Positions 1 to 11,782 of a DNA stretch of 64,000 bases are shown piece by piece. The stretch's first letter is position 1. Each line of letters opens with the position of its first letter. The translations under genes and the position numbers were made by a program. The notes beneath the pieces were generated by a model that had not been told where the DNA came from, searched no databases, and was given only the letters and a program-made list of their open reading frames with translations. The DNA lies in the NCBI GenBank assembly GCA_004352715.1, contig SCFE01000072.1:893652-957651 (forward strand). Reading direction: 5' to 3'. This stretch comes from Hofstenia miamia (Eukaryota; Xenacoelomorpha; Acoela).

Positions 1-756
1 AATTAGAAAAAGATGCCATCACGAAGCATATACAGTAAATATTCATTGTTAGAAAAGTTTCTTGATTCCAAAAGATGTTGTTTATGACTGAGAATAAAAA
101 TGTGTTTTTTTAAAAATTTAAAAAGGTGTGTGTTGCACAAATAATAGAAAGCATTACTGGATAAAGTCAGTTTACGTTTATTCTTTCAAAGCTCATCAAG
201 GACTTTTGCCGAATCCACTGAAATGTCTCGATTGATGCTCATTTGGTATAGGCCATTTATTTTTTTATTTGCAAGCTATAAACCCCAAACAAAACTAATT
301 TTAGTAGCACTATTAATTTGTAGTAGAATTTTTAATGATATTAGTCAACGTGGAAATTATATGAATATTCTTTTCTTGTAGTCTTATAGTGTATGAAAAA
401 ACTCTTAATTTCTAGTTTGTGCAGTTTCTCCAGCCTAAATTTTAATGGCATGTCATTGAAGGTTTCAGTTGTTTTTACAAAAAAAATTACAACCATGACT
501 ATTTTTTATTAATCTCTTTGTCAAGGATTTGCTGGTGCGTACATTCCACTTTAACGTAGAACGCAATAAAAAGTGAATCCTCACTAGCAATTATATTCAT
601 AAAATATGTATATGCCAGATACATAATGTAACTAGTAGGCTTCATTATCTTAAATTGAGCATAAAATTGAATAGTTTGAGTAAATCTGGGAACTCTAGCA
701 ATAATTTGAATTGACCAGTTGACCGTTTTTTCAATGCTATTCCAATTAAGTATGTT

Positions 757-1300
757 AAGGTGTGTTCCCACTATCGACTTTTATCAGCAGATTTTAATCG
801 AAAATGCAATTATTTTCGTTCACATTGGTGATTTTTTATCATGAGATTTTTTATCAGAAAAAGCGGAGTTGGAAGAGCGTTCAGACTATCGATTTTTTAT
901 CAGATGATAAATTATCATCTTTTGATTGACAGTAAGAAAAACAACAACATCTGTTTATGGATTGGTTTGTCTTGGAATGTAAACAATGTTTACATATTTT
1001 GAATTTGAATATTTCAACGACAATAGTTTACGTTTTGGAAGTCTGTTCCCTACTTGAAAACTAAGCATTTAGTTTCAAGTAGCTATTCGACTAGTTTTAG
1101 TACCGTTCAGACTATCGACTTTTATCAGCTGATAAATTATCAGATGACAGTAATCTGGCTGTTTTGCCAAAAAACCGGATGGAGCGTTCATACTATCGAC
1201 TTTTATCAGCCGATAAAAAAGCAGATAGAGTGTTCACACTATCGACTTTTATCACCGATTTCTTGACAGATGATAAAATTCGATAGTGGGAACACACCTT
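757..1300. mobile_element. MITE with 20 bp perfect TIRs and TTAA-type target site
   Basis: Positions 757-776 and 1281-1300 are perfect inverted copies (AAGGTGTGTTCCCACTATCG). The left end lies in TTAA (755-758) and the right in TTTA (1299-1302), suggesting a TTAA target as in piggyBac, with one mutation. Inside, the motif ACTATCGA-TTTTATCAG recurs near 769, 888, 1109, 1193 and 1231, each followed by GATAAA- or AGATGA-like tails. There is no transposase frame. The element interrupts the C-terminal coding region of the LINE around it. Confidence 0.85.
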
Positions 1301-1647
1301 TAGTACCAACTGCTTGTAAAGATCCATAGCTTATAATTCCATATAAATGGGAACGTACATATTGTATTGCCATTTGCATGGGAATAAAATTAATTAATAT
1401 TTTTAGCTGTGAGTTAAAAAAGCAAGATTTCTTATTTTATTATTGAAAAAGTCTCTAAAGTTTAGGTATTCATCAAATGAAACACCTAAGTAAGAAACTA
1501 TATTTGAAACAGGCAAACAGATATCATCCAGTTTTAGACATAGGTTTTTACTGCTGTAAAGGGAAGAAGTATGTAATATAATGAATTGATTCCAATATAT
1601 TTAATTGAAGTTGGTTCGAATCTAACCACAACTTAATAATTACAAGA

Positions 1648-1900
1648 TCAGCATTTAATGATATTAAACATGTCATTTTATTATCATTTGCGACATAAAT
1701 GCAAATGTCATCCGCATATTGTATGATTTGTGATATTAAGAGAGCGTATTGCCAAGTTTTACTNNNNNNNNNNNNNNNNNNNNNTCAGCATTTAATGATA
1801 TTAAACATGTCATTTTATTATCATTTGCGACATAAATGCAAATGTCATCCGCATATTGTATGATTTGTGATATTAAGAGAGCGTATTGCCAAGTTTTACT
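1648..1900. repeat. 116 bp direct repeat flanking an N gap (assembly artefact)
   Basis: Bases 1648-1763 recur at 1785-1900, separated only by 21 Ns (1764-1784). Both copies carry the LINE YADD block. A repeat that stops exactly at both gap edges points to two overlapping contig ends placed side by side without being merged. Confidence 0.85.
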
Positions 1901-2269
1901 GCTTGTCTGTGGTCTGTTAGAAAGCTACTGACAAGGTTAACAGCATCATAACTAAAGCCGTACTTTTTCAATTTCACTAAGATTAGTTGGTGACATATGC
2001 CTTAGCTAAGTCAAGAAATACAATGCCGACATACTTTTTATTATTTAGATTTTTTCGCCAGTCTTGTACTGCAAAAAGTAAAGCAACTGTGGAAGATTTT
2101 TCTTTCTAAAGCCAAATTGATAAGGATGGAATATTTGAGTGTCATTAATATAACTCAGTAGTTGAGCATACAAATTTTTCTCGAATATCTTTGAGAGCAT
2201 ATGTTTGACAGTGATAGGCCTGTAGTTCAAGTAATTGCATCTATCATTACTTTTGTAGACTGGTGTCAC
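1648..2269 (-). pseudogene. LINE reverse transcriptase, fingers and palm
   Basis: The frame 2269-2045 begins TPVYKSNDRCNYLNYRPIT and continues through LSKIFEK and YQFGFRK, which are reverse transcriptase blocks 1-3. After a frame break, 2040-1980 gives YVGIVFLDLAKAY, block A, with the first catalytic aspartate. The 1763-1648 copy (repeated at 1900-1785) gives QYADDICIYVAN, block C, with the YADD catalytic pair. Further left, CLKLDDICLPVSN and YLGVSFDEYLNF continue into the thumb. The block with SQGSxLGP is not visible because the N gap and the duplicated edge fall between blocks A and C. Confidence 0.75.
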
Positions 2270-3133
2270 AATCCCAATTTTAAGAATTTTGGAAAATACG
2301 AGTGCCGGACGCAGTAGTTTAGAATATAAGTAAGGTGAGTTAAGGTTACAATAAAACCAATTTTTAGAATAAAATTAGGGATGTTGGAATGACCCTTTCA
2401 TTTATAAATGTTAATTGCTTGGATGTATTAATTACATTCCTTTCACTTATAAACTTAAAGTAAAAGTCATTTCTTAATTGTATAATATTATCACAATAAG
2501 ACGCTTTTCTTCCTTTATATTGTCCCACATTAATGAAAATACTGTTCATATGATCAGCAATTTGTTTGGGACAGCTTATGTTTTGCTTGCAATAGTTCAT
2601 TTTAGTAATGGCTGATTGCTTGCTAGTCACTTTTTTTGTAATAGAGTTAACAAATTTCCATTTCTTTAGTTCATTGTCTACCTTTTGAAATATGTTTGCA
2701 CACATTTTTTGAAAACTTCTCTAAGATTTTCATCTGCCTTTTTTTGGTTCTATAAGTGTCATAATTAGTAGAAATTCATAGTCGCCTGCCATTTTTTAAA
2801 ACATTGTAACAATTTTAGGTTTTCTTGCTCTAATTAGACTTTGAAACTTTTGCTCAAAGATTTTACATGTGAAGTAAATCGCATTAATGGTGCATGGAAA
2901 TCGACAATAATATGAAGATATAATTCAATTAGACTATCAGCGTTATCAATTTTGAAAAGTGAATTCCAATTGATAGAATATAAATCCTAATGAATGCGTC
3001 AACATTAAGGTTTTTGTTACACTGAGTTTTTGAAGTAAATGCATTGTATTATCCATGAGGATTAGCATATTGTGATCAGAAAAGTTGCATGTCAACAATA
3101 GTTTTCGTACCTGTTACTACAATTTACAAATAT

Positions 3134-3923
3134 TTAGTCTATTAATGTTGCACTGGATGACGTTACACGGGTAGGACTTTTAATAATGGATTCCAGTAAA
3201 TGTTCAGCAAGAAAATTTTCAATCAGGTTGGAATGTTTTTTTTCATAGAAATTTACATTAAAATCGCCACATATCATTATTCTATGGTTTACTTTTATAT
3301 TCAATAAGCTCCTTTTGATGTTTTTGTGTGGGGAGTATGTTACATTTAATAGAAAACTTTCACCATAATTTGATTCAAGCCACATACTTTCAAATACTTC
3401 ATGCGCAACTTCCAGATCAAAGAGAATTTTAAATTGAAAAATTGTTGGTGCACTTATTAATAAGCCTCTGCCAATTTTACCTCTAGGCTTATTGAAGATG
3501 TCCAGTGTGTTGAATGATGGGTTTATATGCGTTGAAATTAGTATCACTAGTGAAACAGGTTTCTGGTAAACAGTAGCTTGTATTACAGCCAAGAGAATGA
3601 GTTAGGACAAAGAAATTTTCAAATGAATTCCTTAGAGCGTGTACATTTAAGGAAACAAATTGAACCTTTTTAATAGACGTCTTCAAAACATTAAATAGCT
3701 GACTTTTCTCATGTATTTTTAGATTAGAACTCGGGTTTTTTAACCTTGTCTCTCCTATTGTGCTCCGCATGTACGACTTCAGTCGACGCAATGCCGACAT
3801 CAACGGTAAAGCTAGGAAAAGACGAAGCAGCAGGTGTATCTGTGGGAAAAGACTAATGTTGCAGTAATTAGATGTCTCCAAAGCAGTCACTGGACAATCA
3901 ACCATAGCCACATGAGCTTTCAT
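3134..3923 (-). pseudogene. LINE apurinic-like endonuclease domain, frameshifted
   Basis: Two overlapping frames together cover most of an APE-type endonuclease, the enzyme that nicks target DNA to prime reverse transcription. The first frame (3923-3489) carries SLNVHALRN at residues 91-99 and PETCFTSD at 120-127, matching the N-terminal 'N' and 'E-T-W' blocks of the family. Here the usual tryptophan of ETW is cysteine. The second frame (3592-3134) carries the catalytic block GDFNVN at residues 109-114 and the tail SPTRVTSSSATLID at 139-152. A frameshift separates them near 3500-3590. The first 85 or so residues of the first frame are not recognisable as endonuclease. Confidence 0.75.
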
Positions 3924-4049
3924 TCATTTGCTAAATTTTCCCTCAACTACACTACTTGCACCATCGTCAGCCTTGTATAGGTAAAGGACATATTTGAGAT
4001 CCACGAAAGGCGTACCATTAATGAATGCTGGTAGAAGAGCTTGATTAAA

Positions 4050-4590
4050 GAGACAGATTCAGCTGCATGATGATATTGTAAATGTATGGAATGTAGATGG
4101 ACTGCTAGTCAAATGTTTCAAAGTAGCTTCTACCACCTTCACAATGATATGGTTGGATTCTGTGTCCGCATTCTGTCTCTTGGTTTCTTACACCTTCATA
4201 ATGACTTCAACAACATCCAGTCCAACAATAAGATCACCTGTTGCAGATTGCAAAGACTTGGACAGTGGTAGAAGTAGAACTGACGTGTCGTCCATAATAT
4301 GGATTGAGGATTGTCACAAGGAGTTCAAAGCAGCCAGTTCCTTGAAAAAAGCAAGTCATCTCAAGCCTGTGTCACAGCATTGGGATGATAAGTCACCCAG
4401 CGCATCAAAAATTGCAGGAAGGAATTCAACAGATCGAAAGACAACAGAATGGCCTTCAATCCAAATAGGAGAGCAAAGGTTCGTCAACTTCTTGTGGTGT
4501 GTGTTATTTTGAAGTTTTGACTGCAGGAAGGTAGCACGCTTTGCTACCACCAGGAGGATTATTGACAACTTTAAGGTAATGTGCAAAGGT
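4050..4590 (-). pseudogene. hAT-family transposase relic (central region)
   Basis: Minus-strand frames give FRSVEFLPAIFDALGDLSS (4450-4395), then after a stop AFFKELAALNSL. After a frame change they give HIMDDTSVLLLPLSKSLQS and ATGDLIVGLDVVEVIMKV (4305-4190), followed by a stretch ending near the ATT at 4085. The order (a short segment ending in an A-L pair, a 'L-x-PLSKSLQS' helix, then an amphipathic helix) matches the region before the dimerisation domain of ZMYM1-like hAT transposases. The open frame on the plus strand here is taken as a chance shadow. The dimerisation domain itself is not visible. Identification rests on residue pattern alone. Confidence 0.5.
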
Positions 4591-4859
4591 TTGTGCTAAC
4601 ATAAAATCTCTGCTTATATTCCATTCTGATATATCCTAGTGTTTCAGAAATCCACGGAAATATAATACCAAATTGGATTTTACTTGAAGGCCGTTGGGAA
4701 CTAGTAAAACCTATTTCTCAATTGATAAATTTATCCTTCTTATCTTGTGTTGCCACACAATTTGCCTGAGTAGATATCAGTTGTTTGGAAAAGTCGAAGC
4801 ATATTATTAATCCAATAAATGATTTTCGACCAATCTCACTCACTCATTCAATTTAGAAA

Positions 4860-5960
4860 ATTGCAGAATAACTTATACTTGAATATGAACATATTGAAAA
4901 AATATGCATTTGTCTTGATCCTAAACAATATGGAGTTAGTCCTTAAAGATCTGCTCTCTTGGTTTTAGTGGATATTTCCCACAAATTGTTAATTGAACTT
5001 AAAAAGAGTGATCAATATATAAAAATTTTATGTTCGATTTTAGAAAAGCTTTTGACATGATTTTACAACGCATCCTTCTGGAAAAATTAAAATGCGTTTA
5101 TTATTCAATGGATAGCATCTTTTCTATATCAAAGAAAAAACAGAATCAAATTACCATGCAGAACTCTTTCTTTATGGGAAACAATCTATGCAGGTGTACC
5201 ACAAGGAACTAAATTAGGACCATTGTTATTTATTTTATATGTTAATTCTCTTTTAAAGCACTGGGAAAACATAATTAATTATGTGGATGACACCACAGCA
5301 TGGGAGAAATGCATCAATATCAACCATCAAAAGCCAATATTATGATTGATTAAGTCATGGAGTTCTGCTATTATAATAGCAGAACTCCATTATTAATTTG
5401 AAAAATGGACATGTGATGCAGAAATGGAATTAAATTTCAAAAAATTAAAGAACTTACAATTAGTTTCCTCCATTCATTTTACTTACCATGTCAAATTTCA
5501 ATTAATGATATTACTATTGAGCGAGGTAAATCTTTAAAATTACTTGGATAACCTAAAATTTAACGCAACCATAAATTCAATGATTTCTAAGGCATCCAAA
5601 AACTTCATTGCCTTACTCTCCTAAAAGGTTCAACCACTGATGTTAAGGATATATAATAAAGGTGTACAATTCACCCTGTTCTTAAATAGTGCAGTCCACG
5701 TTGGCATTACTCTATATCAAAGAATCGGAAACAGATGTTAGATCTAGTTCAGCAAAGGGCAATTAAAATAATGATGTATAATATTGATTTTCTGAAATTG
5801 TATGTAATCATTATAAGATACAATCATTATACGACAGAAGAAAAATTCAAAATGACAAAATATGGAGGAAAATTACAAAAAATTTCAATCATCCTCTACA
5901 CCATCTAGTTTCTACTGAGAGAGACATAAATTATCCACTAAAGGAGTCCAAGACTCTATG
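4860..5960 (+). pseudogene. LINE reverse transcriptase relic, second family
   Basis: Plus-strand frames give a run of reverse transcriptase blocks with many lesions. They are RSALLVLVDIFHKLLIEL (about 4945), FDFRKAFD (5033), AGVPQGTKLGPLLFILYVN (about 5190), YVDDTTAWE (about 5280, the catalytic YxDD), then MELNFKKLKNLQL and SKASKNFIALLS in the thumb. The block GVPQGTKLGP with YVDDTT is characteristic of an RTE-X-like group of non-LTR elements, so this differs from the 1-3923 element. The copy is 5'-truncated and ends shortly before a (CT)n-(TA)n tract at 6098-6142, which may be its 3' tail. Confidence 0.7.
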
Positions 5961-6097
5961 ATTCAGGTTATAAAACAAAACGATTTCTCAATAGTTGTGT
6001 TTCGATGCAACCAAGAAATGAAGATTTTTTTTATTGTGTTTTTTAATTTTTATGTTGTATATTTTTTGATCTTTTGGTCGCAAAAACAAATAAATTT

Positions 6098-6142
6098 CTC
6101 TCTCTCTCCCTCTCTCTCATTATATATATATATATATATATA
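6098..6142. repeat. (CT)n-(TA)n compound microsatellite
   Basis: A CT-rich run passes directly into TA dinucleotides. It lies about 140 bp past the last recognisable LINE coding sequence. Confidence 0.9.
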
Positions 6143-6149
6143 AAGTAGT

Positions 6150-8041
6150 TTCTATCTCAATTCTTGTAGAAGTCTTCATAGAATTTTGAGGCTTCCATTT
6201 TCTAATTCGAGATATATAATTTGTTTATTTTGTATTTACTAGGACTTCCAATTCTTATGATTTGATTTTGCATGGAGTTGCATTTTTTAACTTTTGGGTT
6301 CTGTCTTTCAAAAACTTTAAAATCGATAAATTTTTAGCAATATTGCTTTTTGAACAATAACTGCGTGCTGAATCCGAATACTTAAATTCTCATTTCTTTT
6401 TTCTATTGTTACTTGACAAATAGCGTGATACGCTGGACTGAATATGAAAAAACCACATGCAATTCAGAGAAACTTAAAAAGCTATCGATCAATGTCATTC
6501 ATGTTTTTTTATCCGAAGGGTATTAATTCATTAAATTTCAGATTAATTTACATCACGGCGCACAAAATGTCGAAATCAGTCTCATATCTGCAGCTAAAAA
6601 TATTGACAAATGTAAAATTTCTAGTCAAAAAAGAAATATGGCGAATACACTACAGAAGGACTTTAGCCCTGAGCACTCGCGGTGCCGAAAAGTTCATTTC
6701 GATTGGCACATCACAATGGCTATGCGATTTTTAAAAAATTTTAATCTATGTTTAAATAATAACCACACTGCTTTGAATTTGTCTTTCCAAATCTTTATAA
6801 AAATCAATCACTCAATATTATAAATTGATGAGTTTTTTATCATTAGTCTGATACATTTTTAAACCCTTCATTCTGACAAACTCACTTTTTTGGAAAACTC
6901 GAATTTCAAATATGATTTTCTTGTCTGCCAAAACATAGTTTCTTAAGTTCCTTACAATCAGTTTCTTATTAAATGTATTAAAAGGTAATTTTTAAAACAT
7001 TTACAGTAACTAAATCTAGTTTTCTTCCGAATTATCTTCAGACGCATTGCAAATTTTTACCTGAATAGCTTTTACTGCTTTACATCTTTCGAAGCCATAA
7101 GTGTCAATGAGTCAATAAATTATGGGTGTCAAAGCGCTCCATAATCATGCGTGAAGATAATAGAGCGATCTAATGTAAGAAGGCGCATTAATCTGCCAAC
7201 AAAAGCTATTTCAGAAATCACACAGAATGCTAAGTCTGTCCACTAATAATTATGAAATTTTAATAAAATGATAATAATAATTTTCAATACAAAATTTGGT
7301 TATCAGTTCCAAGTAAGCACAAAGCCCGACAAAAAGACGTTAATTCAATACCAAAACGACGTTGTTATTTGATAGTTGAAACGCCACTAGAACGACCAAG
7401 AAAATAAATAATTAAGGAAACAGAATGATTTCAATTTTTACACTGATATTTGGCGGCATTTACAAGTAAAATGCGAAAGTTCTTCTTAAAAAGTACATTT
7501 ATTGACTTGTATATAAGCATTAATCAATTGCTGTTACTATAGTAAATGCTATTGTAGAAAATATATTGCGTTTTAGATAATTGTGTTATATTTGTAATTA
7601 CAAAGCTAAATTGCGAAATACTTTAAGACAATAAATTGCTAGCAATAAATATTTTCTAAACTTTGTACAATTTATACCAAAAAAAATCGACGCTAAAACG
7701 AGGCAAATTTTTATGAACTACACATCAAACCGATGTCGTAACGATGGGCTTGTTCTATCTGTGTTTCCAATCCGTATATTTTCATAGCAAGCATATAACT
7801 TTGCGAGAATATCGTAGTTCCGCTATTTCTAATACCTTTAAAATTTTGTCAGAATCTAATTTTGTATCTGGGTTTGTAATATATTCTGTAGTGCAATTTA
7901 AATAATGTTTTGTGGCAATATCTTTGATGCTATTTATAAATGCTTATAAGAAGTGATTATTAGAAACATTAGGAATTATTCAGTGCAAATAGTTTTTATG
8001 AACGTCTTAGTGGACGATACATCCTTAGTGAGCGAATTTAT
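6150..8041. other. No recognisable gene
   Basis: AT-rich sequence with only short open frames (for example 6444-6734 and 6638-6823) in overlapping phases. They show no domain, no splice-site support and no resemblance I can name. No long internal repeat was noticed. Confidence 0.6.
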
Positions 8042-8045
8042 TTAA

Positions 8046-9739
8046 CCTTCTAATTACCATGGGGTAATTGTCAATAGTTGTGTTCTAAATATTTTTTTAG
8101 AATGAAAAGTTCTGTGATAAAAATTGTATGTATATTTTCTCTAGCTTGTGGAAAAATAATTTTAAATCCAGTAGTAATAAAGTATTTAGAAGGAATTTAA
8201 AAAAATGCATAATTATGTACCAATGGGGTCATTAGCGACCCCAAACATAGCATTATATAAATATTTTGAGTTATTTTGACTTTTTGTAGCCATATACACA
8301 TATGTATCGCTAATGAAACTAAATTTGATTAAAATTTAAAATCAAAGCTTGGTACAACTAACAAGAGCAGACATTATAAATAGTTGAAATACCTACAATA
8401 TTTGTTTATATGTTGCTATCTAAAATAATTTGGTTTAGTTTCCTGTCATGATTACTCTATGTTTGGGTAGACAATTGATGTCCCTTAACATGATGTATGC
8501 ATTACAAGTGCATATTAGGTATTGCCTATGTACTTACTTATTCTCATTAGCTCCCTTTCATCCATAATTATACTGTTCAAAACTAGAGCAGTACTAATAT
8601 TATTAATATGTTTTTCACAATCGCATGTCGTTGATTCACTAAGTACTACATACCTAATTATATTTTTATTTTATGGCCAAGTGGGGGGGGAGGGGGCAGC
8701 TGAGCTAGCTCTATATAGAATACCTAATGAGAGTGGTGATGAGTTTGGAGGAAATTCAGAAGACGTAGAGGAAGTGACCCACATGAGTGATGATGAAGAC
8801 GACGACGTACTTCTGCACGAAGAACATGCCTTCGAAAGTGATAAGTATGAAAAACCTACAGAAGAATTTGCTTTTTCTAATACAGCAAATCAGCTTACTT
8901 CAAATGATGGCAAGTTATGGAGAAAAATTTCCTGTCTGGATCCACGAGGTAGGTCTGGAGGTGCAAACATCCTCAGAGAAACTACTGGACCAAAGCGTCA
9001 TGCCATGCAACATGCAAACACCTCTATATAGGCTGCCTTCTGCTTTTCAAAAATGAGATATTGGACATTATTTCATAATGCAGAAATGAGAAAGGGACCC
9101 GGGTTTTCCAGGAAAATTTGAACCCAATTGATCAACTTGAGTACATGCATACATAGGACTCATATTACTGGCAAGAGGTTATAAAGCAAAATCAAAGCCA
9201 GATATCATCTCTAGAACAGGAAAAGTGACCCGCCCATTCTTCGGCAATAACATAAAACAAAACAGATTTCAGGTGCTGGCGTGTGTCCTTCAGTATTGAT
9301 GGCACAGAACGAGATAATGGGATAAGATGGGGCCAATTTGTAATATTCATCACAAGCTAGTTTCCCTCTGCCACACAACTACAAAGTTGGTGGACAGGAC
9401 TGTATCGATGAGCAGTTAATAGTTTTAGAGATCACTGTCAATTTCGAGTCTCTATTTCATCAAAACCTGGAAAATTTGGAATGAATGTATGAATGTTGTG
9501 ACGTGAACTCTGCATACATCTCAAACTTCGAACTCAGCAAAGGTGAATAAGGACGTGGTTTTGAAGTGGACAGACATCTAGAGTTGTCTTGTAGATAACT
9601 CATCATCTTTCTGGTAATCCTTTTGAGACATTAAAATAGTAAGCATTGGGAAATAATATATAAAACCTGAATAACAAGCGGGGGGTCGCTAGCGACCCCA
9701 TGGTATTTAACGTTATTATTTTTCGCGGTAATTAGAAGG
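8046..9739 (+). mobile_element. piggyBac-type transposon relic with TIRs and TTAA duplications
   Basis: The 13 bp sequence CCTTCTAATTACC at 8046-8058 is matched by its exact inverse at 9727-9739. Both are flanked by TTAA (8042-8045 and 9740-9743), the hallmark of piggyBac insertion. A subterminal palindrome occurs near each end: GGGGTCATTAGCGACCCC at 8225-8242 and the perfect GGGGTCGCTAGCGACCCC at 9682-9699. The interior holds a broken transposase. At 1694 bp it is shorter than typical autonomous piggyBac elements (about 2.4 kb), so it is internally deleted as well as mutated. Confidence 0.9.
8690..9640 (+). pseudogene. piggyBac transposase (DDE_Tnp_1_7) fragment
   Basis: The first frame (to 9031) has an acidic N-terminal stretch (SDDEDDDVLLHEEHAFES) then RGRSGGANILRETTGPKR, which matches the variable leader and the start of the conserved piggyBac domain. 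Frames then shift repeatedly. Recognisable pieces are DGTERDNGIRWGQF (about 9300), DCIDEQLIV (about 9400, counterpart of the conserved DEQL block with a catalytic aspartate), FRDHCQFRVSISSKPGKFG (about 9425) and CDVNSAYISNFELSKG (about 9500). The C-terminal third and the cysteine-rich zinc domain are missing. It cannot encode an active enzyme. Confidence 0.75.
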
Positions 9740-9924
9740 TTAAAGAACAAAAGAACATTGTAACAACTTCTCAATCTATCAACTGAGCGCTATGAACAAA
9801 CTTTATATCAGTTTTCATTTTAAAAATTTAGCATTAGTAATGCATTATTTTATTTGTAAGAAGAGCTGTTGAGTGTGCTGTAACATTTAAATTGGATATA
9901 ATACAATAGCTTGTATGACTGGTT

Positions 9925-9930
9925 TTTATT
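9925..9930 (-). promoter_or_regulatory. Polyadenylation signal AATAAA for the serine-rich gene
   Basis: TTTATT on the plus strand gives AATAAA on the minus strand about 100 bp after the stop codon of the serine-rich gene. This is a normal distance for a short 3' UTR. The UTR would then end just short of the piggyBac relic. Confidence 0.6.
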
Positions 9931-10026
9931 ATACACTTACAAATAAAATTCTGCTTAAAGCGAAACATAAATATTTACAAACACTAAACTGAAACACAAA
10001 TTTTAAAAATCTATATGAATGGAGCG

Positions 10027-11743
10027 TTAACTTGAATCAGCTGTTTCGTCGATAGAATTCTCTTTTGATTGCAAGATAATTCTTGATTTGTAACCGGCAT
10101 TGGTGTTGTCTTTTCTCATATACTCACGTACAATTGCGTCCGTTGTCTCATCGATGCTATAGTCTCTACCTGAGTATAATCTTCTTTTGTGTGAAGATAA
10201 GCATTTCATACGTGAATGATTAAACGGAGTTCTGACGAAATTTTTATCGTCTTCAAAGCTATCCTGAGCATGAATGGACCGGGTTTTATTGAAGTCTCTT
10301 CGTTTCTTCAATGCAGTAATGCGATTATCTTTTGATGAATTTTCTCGCACAGTTGGTAGATCATTCTTCATTTTTGTAGTGTTAAATGTATCAAAGGAAA
10401 GGTCTTCGTTTTCTGGTACATTCCCTAAATCAAATGATCTTGTGGTAGAAAACGATTTGAAACCACTGTCTTTTTGAAGTTTTTTTAGTACACTATCATG
10501 ATCGCTTTCTGATTCAGCTGTTGTAATATCATAATTGGACTTTCGATTGCTGTACTCAGAACTTTCAAGGGAATCTTCCGTAGTACAACTATCAAAACTG
10601 TTTTCTAAACTGTCAAAATTATGTTTTCTTTGAGTCCAGCTGTGCCTTCCATACGCGCCATGTACATTATTATGAGGTTTGCATAATCTGTCTTCCTCCG
10701 AAACATAAACTTGTTGAATACTACTGTTTTCAGAACTTTCCAATTCTGTTACGGGTGATTGAGAAGATCGAATACTCGACTGGTTGTTTAAAGACTGCGC
10801 ACTGCTAATATTTCCACTTGAATTGTCCATATCTTCTTGTTCAAATGTTGTACGTAGTGACCAGATCTGTTGACCAATTGATGAAGGCAAATAGGAAGCG
10901 ATCTCCTCACTGGTAGAAGAAGCTCTTTCGTAGTTATATCTCCTAGATTGGTTCGTATTATAAAAGTGGTAATCATCACTGCTCGTCGAATAATCTCTCT
11001 GAAAAACCTTTTCTCTTTCGTACACATCGTCACTAGTTGAGCTGGAACGCTTTTGGCTTTCAGATGATATGCTACTAGTTGCTTCACTTACATCAGAAGC
11101 ACGATGAGTTTTTCTTACTCCATGCTGTACCAATTTCATGTCATCAGGTGATTGCTCTATGGAATTTTCTTCCTCTTCCTCTGTAATATCTATGTTATCT
11201 TCATTTCTTAATCTCTCATATCGGTCCACCTGCCAGCTTTTTCTTCTTAGTTCGGCAGCATAGCTTTCATTTAAGCTGAGAGTCTGTGTGGCATAGCTAT
11301 CCTCTGGAGCTTTAGATGCTTTGTTTTCTATTTCCTTGAATATCGCAGGATTAGAGGTGTTTCTTAAATTGATTACAGTCTCAGTAGAAACAGAGCGTGT
11401 ACTTCGTATGGACTCGGTTTTTTGAGGCTTTTCAAAACTATCATTACTAAAATTGGATCTTCTCCCAGAGCTTTTAGGTGAAACAGGCACTAAGGTACTA
11501 TTCGAGGAACCAAAATCTTTGTCATCTGTACTATCGAGTGTACCTTTAAATTTAAATTTTGCTAACCGTGGGGAAGTGGGATTCAAGTTTTCAGTCATAT
11601 GAGACAATGCATCACCCATACTGGATGATCCTTGACTAGCAGTTCTTACAGGAATTTGTCTCACTAAAGATTTAGTCTTAGGGGTTTCATCTGACTTCCA
11701 TTTGGCGTTAGAAATTTTTAGAAAAAGATTGTTGGAGTTTTCT
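10027..11743 (-). CDS. Serine-rich protein of unknown family, last coding exon
   Basis: This is the terminal exon of a spliced gene. It starts after an acceptor (GTGTTTTTAG, AG at 11745-11744) and stays open for about 570 codons to TAA at 10027. The product is very rich in Ser, Asp, Glu, Arg and Asn, with no predicted membrane segment or globular domain, so it is probably a disordered, phosphorylated tail. Numbering from the GTG at 11664, three SSTSDD-like clusters lie at 208-213, 226-231 and 249-254, an acidic run TEEEEENS at 161-168, and SIDET occurs twice near the C-terminus (about 504 and 537), the last ending ADSS. Exon phase fits the upstream exons at 11954-11993 and 16443-16519. It is the only long uninterrupted frame in the window, which argues for selection. 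I do not recognise the family. Confidence 0.85.
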
Positions 11744-11782
11744 CTAAAAACACATAACCAATAACGTTATAGCATATAGGGA

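Larger units (their letters stand above)
499..3923 (-). mobile_element. Degraded APE-type LINE (CR1/Jockey/L2-like)
   Basis: Read right to left on the minus strand, this region gives successive parts of one non-LTR retrotransposon ORF2: endonuclease (3923-3134), linker (2705-2364), reverse transcriptase fingers and palm (2269-1650), and thumb/C-terminal region (1530-1303, then 756-499). The parts are collinear and lie in several frames separated by stops and frameshifts, so the copy is dead. The C-terminal part is split by a MITE at 757-1300; the frame before it (ISYGSLQAVGTK) resumes after it (NILNWNSIEKTVNW), as expected for a later insertion. The clade is inferred from the endonuclease tail (SPTRVTSSSATLID) and the fingers motif NYRPIT, both typical of the jockey superfamily. 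Confidence 0.8.

Noticed and set aside
4144-4512. 122-codon plus-strand open frame
   Set aside because: The opposite strand gives transposase-like text over the same bases; the plus frame has no recognisable motif.
6444-6823. Overlapping small frames as a possible gene
   Set aside because: No motif, no splice support and unremarkable composition.
10274-11087. Open frames overlapping the serine-rich exon in other phases
   Set aside because: Shadows of the long exon, with no independent support.
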